Assembly: GCA_937136425.1 (NCBI GenBank)
Contig: CAKZON010000019.1
Location: 62,001 to 126,000, forward strand
DNA from: an uncultured Crocinitomix sp.
GTDB lineage: Bacteria > Bacteroidota > Bacteroidia > Flavobacteriales_D > Crocinitomicaceae
Length of the DNA: 64,000 nucleotides
Reading direction: 5' to 3'
The notes beneath the pieces were generated by a model. The model did no database searches and was not told where the DNA came from. It saw nothing but the letters and a program-made list of their open reading frames with translations. Below are positions 1-7,800 of the stretch, piece after piece (positions within the stretch are counted from its first letter, which is position 1; each line of letters opens with the position of its first letter). The translations under genes were made by a program, and so were the position numbers.

Positions 1-692
1 AAGAAGAAAATGAGCAATTGATTGAAGAAATTGCAGCCTTGCAAAAAATCTTATTTGCAGAAGAAAAACATAGTATTCTTATCATTTTACAAGGAGTAGA
101 TGCTGCGGGGAAGGATGGTACAGTGCGTAATATATTCAGTGGAATTAATCCTTTAGGTTGTCAGGTTCATTCATTTAAAAAACCAACTGAAGAGGAATTT
201 GCGCATGATTTTTTATGGCGTGTACATAAAATTGTTCCTAAAAACGGAATGATTCATATTTTTAACCGCTCGCATTATGAAGACATTTTAGTGCCAACAG
301 TTGAGGGGTACTATACGCCGGAACGAATTGAAAGACGCTACGATCATATTAATAATTTTGAACGTTTATTAACCGACGGCGGAACTAAGATTTTGAAGTT
401 TTACTTACATATCTCAAAAGAAGAGCAGTTGGAACGCCTTACGGAGCGAATAGAGAATCCTGTGAAACACTGGAAACATAATGATGGAGATTGGGAGTCA
501 AGAAAAAAATGGGATAACTACATGCGTGTTTATGAAAATATTTTCGCGAAATGTAATGAGGTGCCTTGGCACATTGTTCCTGCAGATAGAAACTGGCTTA
601 AAGTAAACCATGTTGCAAAAGTATTACTTAAAACCTTGCAGGATTTAAACTTAGAATGGCCAGAATTAGAAACAGATAAATTTAAAAAATAG
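1..692 (+). CDS. ppk2: Polyphosphate kinase 2 (PPK2) family protein, 5' partial
   Basis: The family transfers phosphate between polyphosphate and nucleotides in the cytoplasm. The reading frame is already open at base 3, so the true start lies upstream of the window and about 229 codons are visible. Counting from the TTG at base 18, a Walker A-like GVDAAGKDG sits at residues 26-34 and NRSHYEDIL, the Walker B/lid region, at 83-91. The RSHYED form resembles the class III subgroup that uses AMP and ADP, but that subclass is inferred from the motif alone. The C-terminal lid and arginine-rich region continue normally to a TAG stop. The next gene starts four bases later on the same strand but is unrelated in type. 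Confidence 0.9.
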   Translation, partial: EENEQLIEEIAALQKILFAEEKHSILIILQGVDAAGKDGTVRNIFSGINPLGCQVHSFKKPTEEEFAHDFLWRVHKIVPKNGMIHIFNRSHYEDILVPTVEGYYTPERIERRYDHINNFERLLTDGGTKILKFYLHISKEEQLERLTERIENPVKHWKHNDGDWESRKKWDNYMRVYENIFAKCNEVPWHIVPADRNWLKVNHVAKVLLKTLQDLNLEWPELETDKFKK

Positions 693-696
693 AATT

Positions 697-1035
697 ATGA
701 AAAGATTTTTAGCCGTTACATTCATTACACTTTATGTTGCTGCAACTGCGCATGCACAAATTATTTATTCGTCAGACGATAAGTACAATGTTGACTTCAA
801 AGTTTATGTGACAGATGACAAGTATAATTGCGATTTAATCGTTTATAAAAGTGACGATAAATACAACTTAGGGAGTAATAAGGGACACTGGTTTTTTACA
901 GATGATAAGTACAATTGTGATAAGAAAATTTATTTCACGGACGATAAATACAATTGTGATTTAATAATCTACTTTACAGACGATAAATATAATACAGGTT
1001 GGAAACAAGCAGCAAAAAAGCACTTGCTATACTAA
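697..1035 (+). CDS. Small secreted DDKYN-repeat protein (DUF6150-like)
   Basis: This 112-residue protein has a Sec signal peptide (hydrophobic core at about residues 4-18, cleavage near AHA-Q). The mature part is almost entirely six copies of the pentapeptide DDKYN, at residues 27, 40, 53, 69, 82 and 95. The spacing is 13-13-16-13-13, so the array is symmetric about its centre. Each copy is followed by a short hydrophobic stretch such as CDLIIYFT, suggesting a small beta-repeat fold. It resembles Bacteroidota proteins with repeated YxYQAD-type motifs (DUF6150), an assignment made from memory of the pattern. Function is unknown; it should be periplasmic or outside the cell. The gene starts four bases after the PPK2 stop. 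Confidence 0.75.
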   Translation: MKRFLAVTFITLYVAATAHAQIIYSSDDKYNVDFKVYVTDDKYNCDLIVYKSDDKYNLGSNKGHWFFTDDKYNCDKKIYFTDDKYNCDLIIYFTDDKYNTGWKQAAKKHLLY

Positions 1036-1039
1036 GCAT

Positions 1040-1585
1040 TTAGTTCAAAATATGAACCTGTGTTTGAAATAAGAAAAAAGAGGTGTTATTATCAATTCTT
1101 TTAAATTGATACTTTAGTTTTTGGCTTGATTTACGTGCAATATCAATTAGGCCTAGGCTTGCCTCTCCATTTTTTGTTAAAACATTATTAGAAATTCCTT
1201 TTTTGTACATTTCTTGTAACTCAGCCTGGTTTTTATTGTTGACATTGTTAATGAGCGCTTGAATAGTTTCTTGCGTTTCATTTTTAACAACATTACCTGT
1301 AGATATTTTTAGGGTACTATTTTCTTTTTCAACTAATACTAAAAAATGAGCATCAGTTAATTCACTAACATTACCGTGTTTTGATAAGTTCTGAATGCAT
1401 TCCACAACAATTGAAAAGAAACGTTTCTTCTCTTTTTTTGGAACGGTTGTTTTTTCAATATCTGTTTTTAGTCGAGTTAAAAAAGCAGATACAATGTCTT
1501 TGGACAATACACCATCATAAGCAAGAATAATCTTAGCCTTATTCAGGTGATCATGAAACTCTGCTACGTAGTTTAATTCTTCCAT
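1040..1585 (-). CDS. SiaB/DUF6272-like protein with histidine-kinase-type ATPase fold
   Basis: I chose the ATG at 1585 (181 residues, MEELNYVAEFHD...). A longer frame to 1672 would overlap the upstream OmpA gene by 56 bases, while the 1585 start leaves a clean 31-base gap. An N-box-like segment VVECIQNLSKHG and a G-box-like SLGLIDIARKS suggest a GHKL-type ATP-binding fold, as in SiaB-type kinases of partner-switching systems. No receiver or sensor domain is present, so it would work with a partner such as a PP2C phosphatase or a STAS protein, neither of which is adjacent. It is the last gene of the adhesin / PorP / OmpA / SiaB-like minus-strand set. The role in that operon is unknown. Confidence 0.65.
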   Translation of the reverse strand: MEELNYVAEFHDHLNKAKIILAYDGVLSKDIVSAFLTRLKTDIEKTTVPKKEKKRFFSIVVECIQNLSKHGNVSELTDAHFLVLVEKENSTLKISTGNVVKNETQETIQALINNVNNKNQAELQEMYKKGISNNVLTKNGEASLGLIDIARKSSQKLKYQFKRIDNNTSFFLFQTQVHILN

Positions 1586-1616
1586 AATTAAATATCTTTT
1601 TCTAAACGTAAGTTCA

Positions 1617-3890
1617 CTATTGGTAAATGCGTAATTCAGCTCGTCTATTGACCGCATCATTTTCTGGATCAATTAGCTTTGTTTCACCATATGCATTCAC
1701 TGTGAACCTGTTTTTTTCAATTCCTTTTCCTATTAAATGTGTCGCAATCCAATCTCCTCTTTTTTGAGATAGCAAAAAGTTATATTCGTCAGATGCTGTT
1801 GCGTCAGCATAAGCGCTTATTGATAACTTTAATTGCGGATAACGTTTCATTAATTTATAAAGTGTGTTTAACTTTTCAATGTCGTTACCCATTACCCTAT
1901 GCTCGTCCGTGTTAAAGTAGACAGTTACGGCATCATAATGGTCGCTTAAATTCAAATCAAACTTAATTTTATCATCCATTAAGGATAAATCATAAACTGT
2001 TTGAAATCCTAGTGGACGGAAAATAAAGTAGTTATTTTCTTCCTCTTGAATTATTGCAATTTGTTTACCGTATCTGTTATATAGCGTAAGTTGCAGGGCT
2101 TCATTACTATCTGCAGTAAACTTATACGTGTTTTCGCTAGATAAGTTGTTAAATCTGAAATTTCCTTCTGAATCTGACTGAACTGATGATAAAAGTATAC
2201 CGTCTTCATTGTAAACTCTTACCATACATTGAATTGGTGATTTGCTAGGATCGGTTGGTGTAAATTGACCAACAATTTCTGAACTGTTTAGCATGAATTC
2301 TGGTCCGCTAGACTCTTCAATTACAATTAAGTTGTGGGTTAAGTCTGGCTTTAACCTTTGATACATGAAATAATCTTGTGAGTTACACTTTAATTGTGTG
2401 TAAATGCTATTGTCTCTGCCATATATGTATAGCACTAGATCGCTGGAGCATTCAGGAATTTGTATGTAATATTCTCCATCCAAATCTAAGTTTTTGAATT
2501 CAAAATTTCCTAAACTATCTGTTGTTCCAGTAAAAATAATGTCTTCATTTTCATCTAATAATAATATAGTTCGGTTGCTAAGTGTGACATTTGGAGGGTC
2601 ATCATCTAACACTAATTTACCAGATAGTGTTGCCGTGTTCTTTTCAAAATCTTTCATGTCGTCTGGAATGAAATTGATTATTCCGCCACTTTCATAAAAG
2701 AGTTTTTTGTATTTCAATGCTCCGTCTTCACTTAAAATAAAGCTCGAGTTTTGTTCACCGTCAGCATTGTAAAAATCAAGTGTCATTTCATCCCCAGGCA
2801 GGTTGCCTAGCTTTACTGTAAAGTTGCTGTCAAGTTGGACATTTTCAAAAATGAAATAGCCCTTATCATCTGTTTTTTCTTCAAGTATAAATTCACCATC
2901 TTCATCATAAAGCATTACCGTTAAATTACTGGCGCTTCCGGGTAAAGATCTAAAAGTAAAAGTTCCAGCAAGTTGGTTTGTTACAGTGATTTTTCTTTCC
3001 AATGTGAAATAGAAAATATCGTCATTACCATTTCTGTTAGAGGTATAATAACCTGCTGATAAATCTGGTAAAATGGATATTCCAAAATCATCATAAGCTG
3101 AATTTAAACCGTCTAGTTTTATCGGGTAATCTGTTGGCTCAGGAGAACTGTAATAAATATCCATTTGGCCTTGTCCTCCTTCTCTATCACTCGAGAAAAA
3201 GATGTTACCGCCTAGTACAAAAGGAAACTTTTCACTATTCTCCGTATTCACAGATTCAACATTAACAGGAGATAACCATTGACCATCAACTAATGCGCAA
3301 TAATAAATGTCATTACCACCTTTTCCACCAGCACGGTCAGACGTAAAATAGAGTCTGTTTTTAACAATATCGTAGGCAGGATGAGCGTAAGAACTTTCTG
3401 TTGTTGAAAAAGGTAATTTGCGTACTTTTCCCCATTTATTATTCTTTTTTACTGAAGAATATAGTTGTGCTCGATAAATACGTTCACCTTTATTGGCCAC
3501 CTCTTCTACACGTGTAAAAAATAAAGTATCTCCAGTTGTGGTAAATGAAACTGGTCCAGTGTGACTTCCTGTGTTTAGTTTATTAGAGAGAAGTTTAATG
3601 TCTTTAATGTCAATTACACCTTCTTCATCATTTCGAATATTTCCATAAAAAATATTGAAATAACTGTTTTTGTCCCAATTATTTTCTCCCGTATTGTGTT
3701 TGTTATATTGCCGAGATGATGTAAAGTAAAGCTTGTCACCAACAGCAATTGGCGAAAACTCTTCTGTTTTTTGGTTAACTCCGTTAATTGTTTGCACTGT
3801 GGCAACCAATTCAACTTGTTCAACTTCGTAGGTCTGGGTGAATCCCAAGACGCTAATAATAAGGTATGTGAGCAATAATAGGTGCTTCAT
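1617..3890 (-). CDS. PD40 beta-propeller / OmpA-family outer-membrane protein
   Basis: 757 residues with a signal peptide (cleavage after about residue 18). Residues about 45-300 carry PD40/WD40-like blades (LYFTSDRAGGKGGNDIYY, IFFSSDREGGQGQMDIYY). About 305-640 holds several carboxypeptidase-regulatory-like beta domains (DENEDIIFTGTTDSLGNFEF). The last about 110 residues are an OmpA peptidoglycan-binding domain (LSISAYADATASDEYNFLLS, then NRRAELRIY). The architecture recalls PorE/OmpA proteins that anchor T9SS-linked outer-membrane complexes to peptidoglycan, but without the N-terminal TPR of PorE. It begins one base after the PorP/SprF gene ends, which in turn follows the adhesin gene, so it is most likely the peptidoglycan anchor for that adhesin complex. 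Confidence 0.85.
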   Translation of the reverse strand: MKHLLLLTYLIISVLGFTQTYEVEQVELVATVQTINGVNQKTEEFSPIAVGDKLYFTSSRQYNKHNTGENNWDKNSYFNIFYGNIRNDEEGVIDIKDIKLLSNKLNTGSHTGPVSFTTTGDTLFFTRVEEVANKGERIYRAQLYSSVKKNNKWGKVRKLPFSTTESSYAHPAYDIVKNRLYFTSDRAGGKGGNDIYYCALVDGQWLSPVNVESVNTENSEKFPFVLGGNIFFSSDREGGQGQMDIYYSSPEPTDYPIKLDGLNSAYDDFGISILPDLSAGYYTSNRNGNDDIFYFTLERKITVTNQLAGTFTFRSLPGSASNLTVMLYDEDGEFILEEKTDDKGYFIFENVQLDSNFTVKLGNLPGDEMTLDFYNADGEQNSSFILSEDGALKYKKLFYESGGIINFIPDDMKDFEKNTATLSGKLVLDDDPPNVTLSNRTILLLDENEDIIFTGTTDSLGNFEFKNLDLDGEYYIQIPECSSDLVLYIYGRDNSIYTQLKCNSQDYFMYQRLKPDLTHNLIVIEESSGPEFMLNSSEIVGQFTPTDPSKSPIQCMVRVYNEDGILLSSVQSDSEGNFRFNNLSSENTYKFTADSNEALQLTLYNRYGKQIAIIQEEENNYFIFRPLGFQTVYDLSLMDDKIKFDLNLSDHYDAVTVYFNTDEHRVMGNDIEKLNTLYKLMKRYPQLKLSISAYADATASDEYNFLLSQKRGDWIATHLIGKGIEKNRFTVNAYGETKLIDPENDAVNRRAELRIYQ

Positions 3891-3891
3891 T

Positions 3892-4806
3892 TTATAAATA
3901 TCGTGGGGATAGTATGTTTGACGATTTTTTCAAATTAAAATCAAAGCCTAAAATAAATTCATGTGATCCGTGCGAATAATTTTTCAATTTGCTTAAGGTC
4001 ATATCATACGAATATCCGACCCTAAGATAATCAGTTACGTTAAAATCTATCAAAAAATTCAAACTAGATAAATTTCTAAGGCCAATACCTAGCCAAAAAA
4101 GTTCTTTAAAAAGGGCATTTACATTCACATCTGCATTAAAAGCTAAGCCACCTCCATGTTTTAATAAAACAGATGGTTTAAGTTGTATATCACGGTTAAT
4201 TTCAAACACGTATCCTGCTGCTAAAAATGTATGTCTACGCAAATAGTATGCCTGATTATTTGCTAATGAGGAATAATTGAATCTGTGTTTTGTTAAGTGG
4301 TTTGAAGATAACCCGGCATAAAACCTTTCCGTATAATAATACAATCCAAAATCAAAGGTTGGTATCACGGCACTCATTCGTTCTTCATGATCCAAAATAT
4401 CATCCGCTTCTCTAAATTTTAGCTTTCCATGATCTACTACTGAATTATAGATTCCGCCTCTTAATCCAAAGGTGAGTGTACCTTGATATAATTTGAGTTG
4501 ATAAGCACCTGTAGCAGTTGCAAGTAAATTACTGGTTGGGCCAAGTTTATCTCTTGAAATGTTAAAGCCCCAGGCTAAATTATTACGATTCATTGGGACG
4601 TGGCCAGATATAGTTTGGGTACTTGGTGCTCCGTCAAGCCCAACCCATTGACTTCTGTTTACAATGACAACATTTACGGCATCACGAGAACCTGCATAAG
4701 CAGGGTTAATCGCAAAAGGATTAAACATATATTGACTATAAATAGCATCTTGCTGAGCGATTCCAGCAAAACTAGTCATTAACCATATGATGAATATTAA
4801 TCTCAT
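3892..4806 (-). CDS. PorP/SprF family T9SS-associated outer-membrane protein
   Basis: 304 residues with a short signal peptide ending near IAQQDA. The family signature is clear: QDAIYSQYMFNPFAINPAYA followed by NRSQWVGLDGAPST. The rest has the alternating pattern of an outer-membrane beta-barrel and ends in a barrel-like strand. Family members attach T9SS-secreted, type-B-sorted adhesins such as SprB to the cell surface. Its position, five bases after the stop of the 1957-residue type-B adhesin gene and one base before the OmpA gene, fits that role exactly. A second PorP-like protein, fused to OmpA, lies at 60435-61847. Confidence 0.92.
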   Translation of the reverse strand: MRLIFIIWLMTSFAGIAQQDAIYSQYMFNPFAINPAYAGSRDAVNVVIVNRSQWVGLDGAPSTQTISGHVPMNRNNLAWGFNISRDKLGPTSNLLATATGAYQLKLYQGTLTFGLRGGIYNSVVDHGKLKFREADDILDHEERMSAVIPTFDFGLYYYTERFYAGLSSNHLTKHRFNYSSLANNQAYYLRRHTFLAAGYVFEINRDIQLKPSVLLKHGGGLAFNADVNVNALFKELFWLGIGLRNLSSLNFLIDFNVTDYLRVGYSYDMTLSKLKNYSHGSHEFILGFDFNLKKSSNILSPRYL

Positions 4807-4811
4807 TTACT

Positions 4812-7800
4812 TTATCGTACTATTTGAACCCAACCTGCTAGACTTTGGTCTGAGTCTTCCGTAATTACTACATAAAAATAGGTGTTAGGAGGAAGTGGAT
4901 TTCCATTACTATCTGTTCCATCCCAATAGGTTGTAATATTATCGTAATTAGCTATTTTTTGTACCACATCTCCCCATCTATTATATATGTAAACAGTGTT
5001 AGGCATGAAGTTGATTAAATTATCAATATACCAAAAGTCGTTTTTGCCATCATCATTAGGTGAAAATGCGTTGTAGACGTCTATTGCACATTCGTTTTTT
5101 GATGAAAATGTAACGCTAATGGTATCCATTACTTCACAATTGTCATCATTAAAAATGGAGACAATATAAGCCTCTTCTTGTAAACTAAATGCAATTGGTT
5201 CAGCACTGGTATAGTCTGCTAACGGAACATCTGTGTGCCATTTATAATAAGACCCGCCAAAGGCTTTTAACGGCGCCGAAGAACCTAAACAAATTTCGAA
5301 ATCATCAATAGCGCGCATTCCTGAGGTGTCTGAAAGGTAAAGCTCATAGGAGACATATTCGCCATAACAACCTTCAGCGCTTTTAGGTTTTGCATAAAAG
5401 ATATTATTACCAACATTTAAATTCTCAGGTGTATAAGTAAAAGATGAATCATTAATGTCTCCGCCAGTTTCTCCAACATACCAATAAATTTGAGTTGCTA
5501 CATAATGGTCAGTTACACTAATTGGTTCTAATTCATCAACGGGGCAATATAGGTCTTTGTCTGATGATAAAGTATTAATTTTTGGTATGTCGAAAAGTGT
5601 AAGTGATTCTATTAAAGTGTCTGCACAGGTTGTAGCAGTACCAGGCGTAATATAAATGATTTCATAGGTACCGCCTTCTGATCCGGAAATCTCTCCAGTG
5701 CCAGTATCAATCGTTGAACCATCTGCAGGAGGAGTGGGGTGGAAATTAAATAAACCACCAGTTGTGCCCGTAATTTCTATTGGTGTGGCAATATTTGCGC
5801 AATAATTTTCAATGGTGAAATCTGCAACTTCAGATGCGTATGCCACAACTAAATTTGTGTCACGATCAGTGCAACCATCTAATGTTAAAGTATACATTAC
5901 TCCATAGGTTGTTCCTGGTTCAGCAGAGGTAATGATGCCCGTTGTTGGATCAATTTCAGCACCATCTGCTGGGTCTGGTTCAAAGGTATACGTTCCACCA
6001 TCTACAGTTGCAGTAGCTTCATCACTAGCAAATTCTGCACAAAAATTATCCATACTAAAACTTTCGTCACTACCCAATACATAAACAGTAACTTCAGAAG
6101 ATTCATTACAAGTTTCGGTTGCATCATCAACACTGTACATTACGTTATAAAATTCGCCCTCTACGCCACCTGTAATTACACCCGTGGTGGAATTTATTGT
6201 AACACCAGGATCTACATCTCCAACAAAAGAATATTCTCCTCCTGCTGTAGCTGCAACTGGAGCAGGGCTTTCAAAGCTTGCGCAATAATCATCAAAAACA
6301 AAGGATTCATCTACTCCAAGTGCTGTAACTAGTGCAGAATCTGTTTGTATACAACCGTCAACTTCCAATACGTGTACTACTGTATACACCGCTCCTTCGG
6401 TTGCATCATAAATAATACCTTCCGCACCTAATGTTGCACCGTCAACTGGAGCTGGTGTTCCAAATGATAGTGTTCCACCTACTTCTAAAAGCTCGGCTGG
6501 TTCAGAAATTGCTTCCCAACAAAAGTCTTCATATGCAATGTCCTCGTTAACTACTTTTACACTCACAGATTCTATTTGAGTATCAGTACATCCTATATCT
6601 GAATCAATAATTGTGTATGAAATGTCATAAGTGTTGCCTTCAATTGGACCAATGATTTGTCCTGTTGATGTATTGATTGTTTCTCCGTCAACAGGTGGTG
6701 TGGCAAAGTCATATGTTCCTCCTAAATGGAGTGGTGTTGGAGCAGGACTTGGATCCAATCCAGGGCAAAAATCTGGAAAATCAAATGAGGCATCAACTTC
6801 AATAAACGTAACTTCTTGTTCTAAAGTATCTGCACACAAATCTATGTCTTTGATGTAACGAATTGTGTAGGTTACTCCTCCAAGTCCACCAGACAATTCT
6901 CCAGTTAATGGATTTATAGTAACACCATCACCAGGGTCGTCAACAATTGAAAAATCTCCACCTAGTTCAACATCATCATTTGGGAATCCTGTAGCTCCTA
7001 AACATATATTATTGTATTCAAAATATTCGTTGACTAAAATGGTTAAAACCTCTAGGGTGTCTGCTTGCCAACATCCTAATGTCCATACGCTGTCCACCAC
7101 AGTGTACGTTGTTCCTTCAATAGGATTGTAAATCCTACCAGTAGTGGCATTAATGGTTGCGCCATCATCTGGCCCTAATAAAATGTAAGTTGAATTTGCA
7201 GGATCTACAGCAACAGGTAAAATTGCAGATGAATCATTGACTTCACAAAAATCATCAAACGTAAACTCTTCGTTTACTGTTATTACAGTTGGATAGGCGG
7301 TGTCTTTATCGTTGCAAAGTCCAACAGTATGCAGTACTTCGTAGGTTGTGCCTTCAACACCAAAGGTTATGTCCCCAGTGCCAGGATTAATCATTGCGCC
7401 ATCACCTGGAGGCGTTAAAAATGAGAAGCCACCTGGTTCAACAACTGCCGTTGGGGAGCCTATTTCACCAGGGCAAAAATCATCAAAAACAAAACTTTCA
7501 TCAATTTCAATTACAGAAACTGAAATGGTGTCTTCTTCGGCGCAGGCACCAACAACATATCTAACCATGTAGGTGGTGCCTTCAATTCCTCCAGTAATTG
7601 CTCCTGTTAATGTGTTTATCGTAGCGCCATCTCCAAGATCCGGAGCAAAGTAAAAGTTTCCTCCTGGAGTAGCAGGAACCGCATCTGCGCTAACAACTTC
7701 TGGACAAAAATCATCCATAGTAAAAGATTCATCAGTTGGTGTGATAAGCGCATCCACATATCCCGTGTCCTTGCAAACACCATCATCTGCAATGTATTGA

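Noticed and set aside
1586..1672. N-terminal extension of the SiaB-like protein
   Set aside because: It overlaps the OmpA gene by 56 bases and an internal ATG at 1585 matches the expected family length better.
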